DNA of 64,000 nt from Siphonodentalium dalli (GCA_032622095.1 CP136065.1:26423141-26487140); one strand, 5' to 3'. Counted from the first letter of the stretch, positions 35,721 through 46,034 are shown. Numbers and translations: made by a program. Notes: a model not told the origin generated them from the sequence alone.

Positions 35721-36004
35721 AATAGAAGAACGTGGGCATACGCATACATCAGACATGGAACAATGGCGTTACGTGCGCGCCAGTTCTGTCGGTGTTTCGC
35801 AGGGCTGCGCAAGTGTGTATGTTCGCAACCTCGTCGATTGAGAATAAACACATTCTTCACATAAACTAATGCTTCGCTTGGCGGACAAAAGGAGTATCGT
35901 GAAACGAACATGAACACGACCGAGTCAAGCCGGGCGAACATGATCGCTCGTGCACTGGTGCGTTGGCGCGCAAGGTAATCTGGGAACACATTGTAGCAAT
36001 CCAC
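35693..36004 (-). CDS. Coding-like frame of unknown identity
   Basis: 103 codons, starting MDCYNVFPDYLARQRTSARA, with mixed composition. It overlaps the end of the second 413-bp unit. No homologue or motif recognised, and no splice or poly(A) signal links it firmly to a gene. Confidence 0.15.
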   Translation of the reverse strand: MDCYNVFPDYLARQRTSARAIMFARLDSVVFMFVSRYSFCPPSEALVYVKNVFILNRRGCEHTHLRSPAKHRQNWRARNAIVPCLMYAYAHVLLLPQYHTICV

Positions 36005-36308
36005 TCAATAATTCAGAAATAAATACAAGCGATACAGGAAATTTGTAACGTTATTCGATATAGCCATGTGTATGTATCGCGCGCTTAACGACGCAAATTA
36101 ATTTATCACACCCGATACCGAATTGCTTATCGTATAGCGCCACAGGCGGTGTTGTTATTACCAGGGCTATTTATATGGCGAATCTAAAGAACATCGCAGC
36201 GTAATCGCGATCGGACTATCGAATAAAGAATATGCAAGAGAGACATTAACGTGTCGAGAACACACATTGCTTTGCGGTTTTTTTTTTCTAACTTAATTTT
36301 ACACCAAC

Positions 36309-36593
36309 ATGTTCCATGTGCCATTCAGACCAAGTCTTATACCAGCTTTCAATGCGTTTGATATCGGCGACATTAAAGCGCGGTGTGTAATCTTCAAGCT
36401 GCGTATCACACTGACCCCAGTAATGGCTGTTTCAATATCATATATGATCATCATGCCATGGCAAAGTTTTCAGAAACTTAATATATCAAGAGTTGAACAT
36501 ATAAAGCCTCAAACTGTTGGATTCACCGAAAAGCTAGACCAATTATCTTGGGCAATTATTGGTTTATTTGGCGGCTACATGCTTGTACTTTAG
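36309..36593 (+). CDS. 94-residue hydrophobic coding-like frame
   Basis: A complete frame beginning MFHVPFRPSLIPAFNAFDIG and ending in TAG. It has two hydrophobic stretches (VMAVSISYMIIM and AIIGLFGGYMLVL), so a membrane protein fragment is conceivable. Codon use is varied and the sequence is not part of any repeat I can see. No family recognised. It could be an exon or a lone chance ORF. Confidence 0.25.
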   Translation: MFHVPFRPSLIPAFNAFDIGDIKARCVIFKLRITLTPVMAVSISYMIIMPWQSFQKLNISRVEHIKPQTVGFTEKLDQLSWAIIGLFGGYMLVL

Positions 36594-36751
36594 AGCAGTT
36601 GTGGACACTTCCTTCAAAACAACACTTTCAGGTTTTCAAAAAAATCCAATTTTCTCCACAAAATTATCTAGTCCAACTGATAAACCAGTGAGTGTACTCG
36701 ATAGCTTTTGTGTTTTTGTGATTTTCATAAATTAAATCAAACAGATGTTAA

Positions 36752-37563
36752 AGATACGGGCGGCGTTGGAGGTGGGTATGCTGTTAAAATATTCACCTGC
36801 GTCAAAAACCGCCATAAACAGAAATAATACTAAAATATAGACAGACCTTGTTCTTATACCAATCAGAAATATGGCATAAACAATATTTTATTGTCAAATG
36901 TTTTTCCTTTGTTATGTAAACAAAAGCAAAAACGTTACAGGACCTGGCTTTTGTTTAGATCCGAATATGGTAAACATAAAGAACGTTATTTGTTACTGTT
37001 TTCCTGATATGGAAATAATAAAGAGCTTTTATATCATTTGTGTGTGATTAACCAATAGAATCGCGTTGTGTTATGTAAACAGAAGCAAAACTTCAGTAAC
37101 ACGAGCAGGCTCCTGTTTACGTACACCAACGTACGTCTTGACGACAATATACTATTTACGCGCTGATTATGTTTGGTATATGAAAAACAAATATTTATTA
37201 TATACTTGCCCATGAATTATAAGGTTTGAGCAGTGAGATATAAGTGATATCCCACTAGTGAGTGATATCAGCTTGAAATTACTGATGTATTGACATTCAT
37301 TGGGGGCCATAGGCAAGTAACTAAAGTATATAATAAACAGAATATCCACACTTTTCAGTGGATATGGGTTAAATCTCATTCGTGATGACAAAACATTTGA
37401 ATTTCCACTCGTGGAAATTCAATGTTTTGTCATCAATCATGGGATATAACCCATATCCACTGAAAAAGTGTGGATATCCTCTATATATATTTTTTAATAT
37501 TCCTTCTGTTGATTGCGATTTGAACAAATGTGAATATTTCTGCAAAGAACGCCGCCCGTGTCT
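36752..37563. mobile_element. TTAA-type DNA element, copy 2, carrying a nested insertion
   Basis: TTAA at 36748-36751 and 37564-37567 flanks termini AGATACGGGCGGCGTT and AACGCCGCCCGTGTCT, which are near-perfect inverted repeats, followed by a second inverted match (AATATTCAC). The body matches 26620-26960 and the left part of 29533. About 290 bp (37190-37480) is an extra insertion, missing from copy 1. Kolobok/T2-like by its TTAA duplication and terminus; no transposase present. Confidence 0.8.
37190..37480. mobile_element. Double-palindrome insertion within the TTAA element
   Basis: Two adjoining inverted repeats. The first pairs TATATACTTGCC (near 37200) with GGCAAGTA...AGTATATA (near 37310-37331). 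The second, 37342-37477, is a 136-bp hairpin with arms ATATCCACACTTTTCAGTGG ... CCACTGAAAAAGTGTGGATAT and centre GAATTTCCAC-TC-GTGGAAATTC. Copy 1 of the host element (26880-26905) shows the site without it, so its limits are known to within a few bases. Confidence 0.8.
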
Positions 37564-37569
37564 TTAATC

Positions 37570-38130
37570 ACAATTAAACGCTGGGTATAATTATGTCCCA
37601 TATTTCGTTTCAAAACAACTCATTTTAAAATAGTTCGTTCCATAAGTTAGTTTCAAAATTTTCACAAGACTGGTACCGATTTTTCTTTCACATACACATT
37701 CTTTATCTCTATCCCTCTACCTTTCTCTGTCTCGTAATCCTTGTGAGTATACCTTGTGAGTATACCTTGTGTGAGTATACCTCCTTATTACCTTCCCAAG
37801 CTTATCCTTTCAACACATATTGTAAACTCGTCTATACAATTACATAATATACCATCATTTCCTAAACATATTACTTCTCGAACAATTTCTACAATCTTTA
37901 TACTTGCCTGAGGAGATAGCTCAACAAAAGCGGATATCTGCTTGCTGCTAGATCCTCTTCCCCTTTTCTATTATACTCATGTTTTCATCATCAAAATGTT
38001 GTTCATCATACATGTAATATTAATTGGGGCATATAAATATTGTCTAAATTAAACGCTGGGTGTTCGGGACGACAACTAGTCGGTACATTGTAAATATAGT
38101 TGCCAGTCGGCGGGACACAGCTCTCATTGG
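37570..38130. other. AT-rich DNA, small direct repeat only
   Basis: Nothing beyond a short tandem of CTTGTGAGTATAC (three copies near 37740-37782) was recognised. Confidence 0.5.
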
Positions 38131-38140
38131 GTGTATTTAA

Positions 38141-38570
38141 AGGTACTCAATTCGAATTAGAGCTCGCAAATTACTATTTCCTTGGCTTCGGGGGTAACAA
38201 ATATTTGATTCGAGTCGAGGATCCCACCCATTAAAGCTAGGAGTGATCAGATATCGAATTTTGAAATCTATTATTTTAATTTTAAGAGGCCCAGTAAACT
38301 GTCAACGAGAAGAACTTATCTGACCAGATAGCGGATGAAGATCGATAACTCTAAAATCCAGTGGCTTTTTTTGTCAGATATTTGACAACTGGCAAAATTT
38401 CATTGACCAAAACGTTGATAAATAACAGGTTTTGGGCAATTTTATATTATAGTTGACTGTGGTTAGCATTATTTTTGGGCAATTAATCGATTCTGATAAC
38501 TGAAGCGGCATTTCAAATAATGTTGTTGGAATCTGATGATATGGGGACCACCAAATCGGATTGAGTACCT
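38141..38570. mobile_element. TTAA-flanked MITE with AGGTACTCAAT termini
   Basis: TTAA at 38137-38140 and 38571-38574. The left end is AGGTACTCAATTCGAATT; the right end is AAATCGGATTGAGTACCT, its inverted partner with few changes. 430 bp, no ORF. The TTAA duplication plus an AGG start fits the same broad group as the 29533 and 36752 elements, but the rest of the sequence is unrelated, so it is a separate family. Confidence 0.8.
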
Positions 38571-38693
38571 TTAACAGTCGTGCTAAGACGATATTGCATT
38601 ATGTCTTGAAACGGATATTTTTGTCTTTATATGCCGGATGGATGAATGAGTTTAATACGAAAAGCCACAAATTAATTTGGAACAATACATGAT

Positions 38694-38695
<2 letters not shown>

Positions 38696-38753
<58 letters not shown>
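38696..38753. repeat. (TA)n microsatellite
   Basis: About 29 uninterrupted AT dinucleotides in the left part of the 2.3-kb inverted-repeat element. Confidence 0.95.
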
Positions 38754-38756
<3 letters not shown>

Positions 38757-39415
38757 TATGTACATTGGTAAGAATACTATTTTCATCAGAATTTCATGTT
38801 CACACATAATAAAGTCCAGCTAACTAACTGCGTATAACCCACGCAGTGCATAGAAGAGCGCATTCTAAATTTGCATAACAAAACTGATTCTCAGATGTTT
38901 TTCTCCATAACTCCTTCACATCTTGGTGATTCCTTTGAATGATCTCTCATGTTGTAGACATGTGTCTTCGGAATAGATGCATAGTGAGATATCGTTGATT
39001 TAGCCCGCATATCGTAGTGATTTTGTATATGGTACACTACGACAAAACATTGTTGGATTGTATACTATATGCTATAGCATACGTTGTACAGGCGATATCA
39101 TTTGGAGATTGGACAATAGCAATCCATTGTCGGACGATAGAGAAGGACTGAACCAATATCTGATAGTAAAGCGTCATTTTAAGAAGTGTGAACGCCAATA
39201 ACGAGTTTGTATAGCGTATCGTCAGTCAAATAACACCGTGAACGGTCACATTTGTTTTATCAATGATTTTATCCGGCATTCAGAGTTTGGCTTACAAATA
39301 TCGAGGGGTAAACGATAGAGGCAGAAAAAGATCAATAGAAAGAAGTAATATGAGGTGGATGCGAGACAGAGGGACAGAAGAGAATGCCAGAATTTGGAGA
39401 GAATATCAGAAAGTA

Positions 39416-40152
39416 CAGAGTGTGAGGTGTAATTATATATGTGAGGGTGTAATTATACAGAGTGTGAGGTGTAATTATATATGTGAGGGGTGTAATTATA
39501 CAGAGTGTGAGGTGTAATTATATATGTGAGGGGTGTAATTATACAGAGTGTGAGGTGTAATTATATATGTGAGGGTGTAATTATACAGAGTGTGAGGTGT
39601 AATTATATATGTGAGGGGTGTAATTATACAGAGTGTGAGGTGTAATTATATATGTGAGGGGTGTAATTATACAGAGTGTGAGGTGTAATTATACAGAGTG
39701 TGAGGTGTAATTATACAGAGTGTGCGGTGTAATTATATATGTGAGGGGTGTAATTATACAGAGTGTGAGGTGTAATTATACAGAGTGTGAGGTGTAATTA
39801 TATATGTGAGGTTGTAATTATACAGAGCGTGAGGTGTAATTATATATGTGAGGGGTGTAATTATACAGAGTGTGAGGTGTAATTATATATGTGAGGGGTG
39901 TAATTATACAGAGTATGAGGTGTAATTATACAGAGTGTGGGGTGTGATTATATATGTGAGGGGTGTAATTATACAGAGTGTGAGGTGTAATTATATATGT
40001 GAGGGGTGTAATTATACAGAGTGTGAGGTGTAATTATATATGTGAGGGTGTAATTATACAGAATGTGAGGTGTAATTATATATGTGAGGGGTGTAATTAT
40101 ATATGTGAGGGGTGTAATTATACAGAGTGTGAGGTGCAATTATATATGTGAG
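39416..40152 (+). repeat. 43-bp dimeric minisatellite
   Basis: Alternation of two related half-units, GTGAGGTGTAATTATATAT and GTGAGGGGTGTAATTATACA, making a 43-bp higher-order unit repeated about 17 times. Occasional places hold the same half-unit twice (39660-39730, 40080-40120). Half-unit slippage and dimer amplification are both visible. Located between the inner arms of the element at 38583-40890. Confidence 0.95.
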
Positions 40153-41074
40153 CATACATAATAATTAATTTTTAATAAACCAAAAAGTTATATAATAACA
40201 AATTTCAAGAAAATAGAAAGTATTTATACATATTTATGAATTATGTTAATATCCGCAGTGGTCCGTTGACGACCTACGTTGGAGAGATCAAGAGCACATT
40301 AAGGTGCTTCATCTTGGGGGTACTCTATCTCATTTATTTGTGGGGTTGAATTTTATGAGCATGGTGGTTTATTCGCATCAAACCAGCAAACCGACACATT
40401 ACATATCGCGGTCCCATTTCGCAGAGATTTTTTGTTTATGTCGTCCTCAAAATGCCATATTACTTGGTCAGATATTGGTCCAGTTCTTCGCTATCGTCCG
40501 CGGATTGATTGCTATTGTCCACTCTCCAAATGATATCGTACGTTCATTGAATGCTACGATCCAACAATTGTGTGACATAGTACCTTTATAAACTCAACAA
40601 TCAACAATATCTCACTATGAGTGACATAAATAAATCGATATCTACACATTAGTTTAGCAGTGAAATAGATTAGAGGCATTTCCTAAAACTATAATACTCG
40701 GATTTACGATGTCGTAAAACGATGTTACTCGGATTTGTGATGTCATAAAATGATATTACTCAGTTTAAGGGCAAATTTAAGCGATACATGTATTCACATA
40801 GTTCGGTAACAGGCTGTTCTGGCAAAAATGTCATGTCTAATTAATAAACCCAAAATATCCGTTTCAAGGCGCAATGCAATATCGTCTTAGGGTGGATACA
40901 CACATGCATGTAATTTCTGTATGTAAAATACATGTATTTTACATGGCCACACCAATAATTGACAACATTAATCACCTGCGCGCGAGCGGTTCATTGTTAA
41001 CAGGCCAGACAAGTGAGCAGTGCTAAGCGAAGTCAAATTGTCTTCTATCAGTACATCTAAGGCCATTCCAAAAC

Positions 41075-41405
41075 ATGTCTTCTCTCACGGATGCGGAAAT
41101 TAGTCAAGTATGTGTGATATCTGGCATTTTATTAATGCACGACCACCAGAAGCCATACGTCTGGCATATACAGGCTTGGTGTAGAACATTTTCAACCATG
41201 ATGCTTGTTTGGGTGGGGTCTCGAAAGCTTCAAATCGCTAAGGGACTTAGTTGAATATATCGGTCGGAATAATCTGGGCAAGAGGGTACAATATGATATG
41301 TTTTACTTAAATAGCTCAGAGTTAGCCACCCCGCCTGGTAGCTTTCGGGGTCATGTATATAGCCCTTGCATGCGTCGGGGAAATCCTGATCCACCACTGC
41401 TATAA
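41075..41405 (+). pseudogene. Coding-like sequence with one frame change
   Basis: The first frame, 41075-41242, starts at ATG in AACATGTCTTCTC and reads MSSLTDAEISQVCVISGILL. A second, overlapping frame (41205-41405) continues with coding-like sequence, GWGLESFKSLRDLVEYIG and a C-terminus RRGNPDPPLL then stop. The change of frame near 41205-41240 may be a frameshift, or an intron, since GTATGT follows CAA at about 41107. No family recognised with confidence. Confidence 0.3.
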
Positions 41406-41469
41406 ATAAGAGAGGACTGGTAATTATTTAAATATAAAGTCTACCATATGGGTTATCCCACGAACAATT

Positions 41470-41677
41470 ATGTTAAGTGGCCTGGCGACTCGGTCCAAGA
41501 TAACGGCTTATCTACATTCCGACTTAATTGGAACTATAACTCAGTGCGTTCAACACGTAGGCAATGATGGGTTTTCAGTGGACACATATTACATCGTCTG
41601 TATGATCCATGTAAAACGCCAAATACACGATAATTACAGAGATTACATGCATGTGTGTATCCACCCTTATACGCACA
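41470..41677 (+). pseudogene. Coding-like fragment cut by a MITE
   Basis: The frame begins MLSGLATRSKITAYLHSDLI and continues ITQCVQHVGNDGFSVDTYY in varied codons. It runs into the GTACCAG element at 41678, whose bases supply the last residues and the stop at 41736. If this was once coding, the MITE truncates it. It may belong with the frames just upstream. Family unknown. Confidence 0.3.
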
Positions 41678-42208
41678 GTACCAGCCAAAGAAGTGATATA
41701 TTAAGCGCGCTATTTTCGCGCCCAATATCGCAATAAAATTGCAAGTGAACATGCTTATATATATAAGCGCGCCGCTTGTGATATTATTGCAATATTTTGC
41801 GCTTAATATCGCAATAGTTTTCGCTTAATATTGCGATATCGGGCGCTTAATATTGCGACATCTTGCGCTCAAAATTGTGACATTTAAAGCAAACTATTGC
41901 TTCTTCTATATATTGTTTATTGCATAAATAGAGACAATGTTTTAGATTTGTATATAATTATAGTTGTAAATGCTATATGTACACTATATCAACACTATAT
42001 GCACAGTATTTATCTAATAAAAATATAACACTATCGAGTTTGTATGAAATTTTGCGCGCTTAATATCGCAATATTTTGCGCTCAATATCGCAATAATAAG
42101 TGCGACAGATTTTTGGTATTGCGCTATAATCGCGCCTTTTTCGAAGTTAAACGCTCTCAATATCGCAATAAAGGCGCGCCTCAATATACCACTGTTTCTG
42201 ACTGATAC
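41678..42208. mobile_element. MITE with GTACCAG termini, copy 2 (reverse orientation)
   Basis: The ends are GTACCAGCCAAAGAAGTG at the left and CACTGTTTCTGACTGATAC at the right. Read on the minus strand it follows the copy at 27825 for most of its length, including TTAGATAAATACTGTGCATA and CTAAAACATTGTCTCTATT (complement here). It is longer (531 against 494 bp) and has the same GCGATATTGAGCGC-type subterminal motifs. No ORF. Confidence 0.85.
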
Positions 42209-42229
42209 TGTAGATGCACACACTGAACG

Positions 42230-42590
42230 CTGCGTCCCGCCGACGGACCGCTATGTACAGGACAACAACTATTTACCGCCCGAATACCCATCGTGTAATT
42301 AGAATTTAACTTATGTTTGATTTAAATTAGTTTTTATAAATATTTTATGTTCAGAAACATGTCACCTAATTCTCAGGTGTGAATTATCCCCTTTGAAAAC
42401 CAACATTACCTCTAGTTCAGAAAATATACCTAGTTTACTAACGTTACTACTTTACATATACAAATCAGTAGACTCAACAGATTCTAATTTGCAGATGAGA
42501 GAAACTGATATTTATGTGACGTTGAGAAATAGGTCACATCATCTCAATCTTAAACACACGTTGTGCGCGCTTTTTATTAAACGTAGATAT
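42230..42590. other. AT-rich DNA, nothing recognised
   Basis: No repeat or convincing coding stretch was seen between the MITE and the hairpin region. Confidence 0.4.
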
Positions 42591-42815
42591 GTGTTGTTAT
42601 ATTCTCTCTGTCAAATTATGTACATATGACACATATATAATTATTATGTGACGTTTGAAACGAGCCATGATTGTGTCGAATGAGATCGATATCCCGCTAT
42701 TCTGGGTCACCATAGTTACTGTACCCCGTGAACTACATGCATGCACACTCTTCTGCGCTTCAAAGCCATCGGTTTGCTTCGTGTTCAATGCCCTATACAC
42801 GATGCGGTTGGGACA

Positions 42816-43005
42816 TACAGTAATGCTCAAAGTAAGTGACCACTTAACCACAGCAGAATTATGGGTAATTTTTCAGGATTTAGTGGAAAATATGGCTTGT
42901 TGCCATTCATAAATGGCAACAAGCCATATTTCCGACTAAATCCTGAAAAATTACCCATAATTTTGCTGTGGTTAAGTATAGTCACTTTCTTTGGGCATTA
43001 CTGTA
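42816..43005. repeat. 190-bp near-perfect hairpin
   Basis: The left arm, TACAGTAATGCTCAAAG...GGCTTGTTGCCAT, pairs with the right arm ATGGCAACAAGCCATATT...CATTACTGTA. Arms are about 90 nt with only a few mismatches and one 2-nt bulge; the loop TCATAA is 6 nt. A transcript from either strand would fold into a long dsRNA. Whether this is a mobile palindrome, a small-RNA locus or a product of template switching cannot be told from sequence alone. Confidence 0.9.
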
Positions 43006-43091
43006 GGTGTGGAGCCATTCTTCTTACTTCTGTATATTTATCTGCCGCTCCCTGTCTGTATAGCAGAAAGCACAACCCACCAGACTGAACA

Positions 43092-43246
43092 TCAGGGAAA
43101 TGAAATGATATACTCGCCTTTCACTCGCAACACAAATCGATCACGATAAACGATGAATTCACCGCGCGTGCCAGAAATTAACACGACGTTCGGCTCACCG
43201 AATTGATTCGACAATTCAACAGTTAACCCTTTACCCAACAGAACGA
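43092..43246 (-). pseudogene. Coding-like C-terminal fragment next to foldback B
   Basis: On the minus strand, VVLLGKGLTVELSNQFGEP continues to a stop at 43092 (…VKGEYIISFP) in clearly non-repetitive, protein-like sequence. Foldback B lies immediately upstream and happens to keep the frame open, so a 133-codon frame (43092-43493) reads through the element. The fragment may have been split by the insertion. No family recognised. Confidence 0.3.
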
Positions 43247-43475
43247 CCCTGTGCCAATGCATTCTCTTATATATGCGAGTCGACCATAGGTCGCCTCGCA
43301 TATATAAGAGAATGCATTGGCTTAACACATTAAAAATTATAAAATTGTTAAAGAATGTAAGAAAAAATGGTAAAAAGTGTTTAAAAAAGATTTTGTTTAG
43401 GCCAATGCATTCTCTTATATATGCGAGGCGACCTATGGTCGACTCGCATATATAAGAGAATGCATTGGCACAGGG
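43247..43475. mobile_element. Hairpin-ended foldback element B, short form
   Basis: From CCCTGTGCC to GGCACAGGG, 229 bp. It has both 69-nt terminal hairpins (43253-43321 and 43401-43469) but only 79 bp of interior, lacking the GAGCCCCA...TGGGGCTC module. It also lacks the outer GTGACCCGCCATAT arms of elements A and C. This suggests that the hairpin pair itself is the conserved, possibly mobile, unit. Confidence 0.85.
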
Positions 43476-43659
43476 CATAACTGTAACTATCACAATGTGG
43501 TCAAGGAGCCGGTTCCAATGATATCCATATTTGTATGGTTTTATTGAGACAGACCGAAGATATTTTAGGCTGTTGAAGCTTTATTTGGCCTGTTTTGGCC
43601 GTTTTGTTTTGGCCGTTTTCAAACAGTTACGAAAGTAGATTATGTTCCGCTTGTACCGT

Positions 43660-44035
43660 GTAGCTTGTGCTTGCATGTAGATTGCATGTAGATTGTGGCT
43701 TACATGTAGCATGTTACTTGCATGTGGCTTTTGCATGCATGTATAGCGTGTGGCTTGCATGTAGCTTGTGGCTTGCTTGTACATGTAACTTGTGGGTTGC
43801 ATGTTGCTTGCGGCTTGCATGTGGATTGTAGCTTATATGTAGATTGTTGTTTGCATGTAGCTTGTTACTTGCATGTAGCTTATGCATGCATGTAGCATGT
43901 GGCTTGCATGTAGGATGTGCATGCATGTAGCTTGTGGCTTGCGTGTATAGCTTGTGGTTTCCATGTAGCTTGTGGATTGCATGTAAACTTGTGACTTGCA
44001 TGTAGCTTGTGCCTTGCATGTAGCATGTAAACGTT
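43660..44035 (+). repeat. CTTGCATGTAG minisatellite
   Basis: Variable-length copies built on GCTTGCATGTAGCTTGTGG (about 18-22 bp), roughly 18 in a row. The ATGCATGCATGT-type palindromic words recur. Open frames on the minus strand (rich in H, A, S, T) are a consequence of the repeat. Confidence 0.85.
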
Positions 44036-44480
44036 GTTAACTAAAATATTTCGTCATATATGCGTCAACAGAGTATACATTCAAACTCCAAGGTTTGTGT
44101 CGCATCATGCATTAACATGCATTAACAATCGTATTTTCCGGTAACTCTTTTCTGTGTTCCCACTTCGGAATCTGCTTCGCATATCTAACTTCGCCTTTGT
44201 TTTAAAGTGATGTGAAACACTCCCCTGAGGCGATCAGAAAGGAATAACAAATAATCATGTCAATATTAGTTATTTTCACAAATTTGATATCAATTTAGTC
44301 AGAATACAGCGCCATTGTTAAAAACGAATCACACTCAGTGATTATTATTCGCGTAATCATTGCCGTTATTCTTAATTATATGCTTAGTTATGCGTCCCGA
44401 ATAATGTAGTAAATATTTACATGTGTGCGTAGTTCAACCATTTTTCTCTCTGAAATCTTAGTTCATTGCCACATTATTAG
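44036..44480. other. AT-rich DNA, nothing recognised
   Basis: No feature supported here. Confidence 0.4.
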
Positions 44481-44995
44481 AATGGGGATCCCAATAAGGG
44501 TGGACGCGTACGGAGACCACAAAAATAAAACATGTAATCCAAATCGCCCAATAAAGGTGGATGGGTTCGGGGGCCTATTAAACCAAACAAATATTCCAAA
44601 TTCCCCAATAAAGGTGGATGGGTTCCGGGCATCATAAACAAAGAATGTATTCCAAATCGCCCAATAAGGGTGGAAGGGGTGGGGCTCATAAATACAGATG
44701 TATTCCAAATCGCCCAATAAGGGTGGATGGGTTCGGGGGCATCATAAACAAAAACATTTATTCGAAATCGCACAATAAGAGTGGACGGGTTCGGGGGCAT
44801 CATAAGCAAAAACATTTATTCCAAATCGCCCAATACTTTGAAGAGTGGATGGGTTCGGGGGCATCATAAACAAAAACATGTATTCCAAATCGCCAATAAG
44901 GGTGGACGGGTTCGGTGGAGCTTCAAAAACAAAACAAATGTATTCCATTCGCCCAATAAGGTTGGATGGGTTCGGGGCCTTATAAACAAAAAGCG
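44481..44995 (+). repeat. ~57-bp minisatellite
   Basis: About nine copies of AATCGCCCAATAAGGGTGGA TGGGTTCGGGGGCATCATAA ACAAAAACATGTATTCCA, spaced 55-64 bp. Units differ by small indels, so frames are not kept. Open frames on both strands (P, S, T-rich on minus) are repeat shadows. Confidence 0.9.
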
Positions 44996-44999
44996 AACA

Positions 45000-45555
45000 C
45001 AACGTTGAAGATAATAATTGCCCAAATTAGTTGGCGGTTCCTAACTTATTGCTTAATGAATTTTTATTTAAAGTGTTATGAAACACCCTGGTATGGTGCT
45101 CAAATCGAAATTGAGAATAATCTTACTCAAAGTAATTGTGATTTTACGAATATTAATCCAAATTGACAAATCTCATCGTCATTCTTATATATTAATTAAA
45201 TGCAATGGCTCTCAATGGCGAAATCATTTGTGTTAGTTTATCGCCGATAGTTGCTTACCGATTCGAACCGTAAATATTTACATTGAGCGTATTTCAGACG
45301 ATGTTTTCTATGGAGTGGTATGGTCGATGTCTTTGAAATTGTCGACGATGTTAGTAAAATGATAATTTCCCCATGTTGGCATAGCGCCTGATTACTAACT
45401 TATCAATTTCTCGTAACAGAACAAGTCCACAAAATTTGTTTAACTCAGCACCACAATTAAATAACGAATACATAGTAATAAGTAACATATATACATTTAT
45501 TTACAAAAAATGGGGCCACTGCATGTTGTAAGGCTTGCCATTTTCTTATGACAGA
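45000..45555. other. AT-rich DNA, nothing recognised
   Basis: No array or convincing ORF seen. Confidence 0.4.
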
Positions 45556-45589
45556 GCGATGCACAATTTTCCTATTATTATCGTCGTAA

Positions 45590-45738
45590 TAGCCATCATC
45601 ATCACCATCATCGTCGCCATCATCACCACCAGTCCATCGCCATCATCAAGATCATCGCCATAATCATCATCATCGCCATCATCATAATCGCCATAATCGT
45701 CATCGTCACCATAGACCTGATCATCATCATCATCATCG
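45590..45738. repeat. TCA/TCG microsatellite tract
   Basis: Interrupted runs of ATCATC, CATCGCCATCATC and CATCATCATCATCATC, immediately before SINE copy 2. Similar tracts lie at 46040-46230, 46625-46785 and 47090-47400 and give low-complexity open frames (H-rich on plus, D-rich on minus). Confidence 0.9.
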
Positions 45739-46034
45739 TGGCGCCTCGGTGGCTCAGTTGGTTTCTTGTAAACTCCAAGCCCTCTCGCCCTCCAGCGCTA
45801 GCGATGAGGGTTCAAATCCACATATTGCCATCATGGACTTTGTAACTCGAAATCGTTATCTGGTGGAGTAGCCAGTAACTAGCCAATGGTCGGTGGTTTG
45901 CCACACATGGTCGACGAGTTTATCAGCCATTGCAAGCACTGTTCGATTAGCCATCAGTGTGTGGATTTCCTCCACCGCTAAAACTGGCAATTCCGTGGTA
46001 TGGCCTTATTAGTTGCTGAAGGCGACATTAAACC
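45739..46034 (+). mobile_element. tRNA-derived SINE, copy 2
   Basis: Box A-like GGCTCAGTTGG near 45750 and box B GGTTCAAATCC at 45809-45819, about 50 bp apart, as in a pol III promoter inherited from a tRNA. The body includes GACTTTGTAACTCGAAATCG, TGGTGGAGTAGCCAGTAACT and GGATTTCCTCCACCGCTAAA. It ends GCTGAAGGCGACATTAAACC. About 296 bp; similar in type to SINEs of molluscs. No ORF expected. Confidence 0.85.

Larger units (their letters stand above)
38583..40890. mobile_element. 2.3-kb nested inverted-repeat element with minisatellite core
   Basis: Outer arms: CTAAGACGATATTGCATTAT...GAAACGGATATTTT (38583-38621) and the inverse at 40852-40890. Inner arms of 180-200 bp (38979-39185 and 40440-40619) pair sequences such as GATATCATTTGGAGATTGGA and AACCAATATCTGA with their complements. 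Between lie a (TA)n run and a large minisatellite. No transposase frame is seen. Foldback-like; a tandem-repeat core between subterminal inverted repeats also recalls non-autonomous Helentron-type elements in molluscs, which I cannot confirm. Confidence 0.75.

Noticed and set aside
42655-42912. 85-codon plus frame and overlapping 84-codon minus frame
   Set aside because: Both look mildly protein-like, on opposite strands of the same DNA, and the plus frame runs into the 190-bp hairpin; I could not favour either.
43581-44019. Minus-strand frames rich in H, A, S and T
   Set aside because: They are translations of the CTTGCATGTAG minisatellite.
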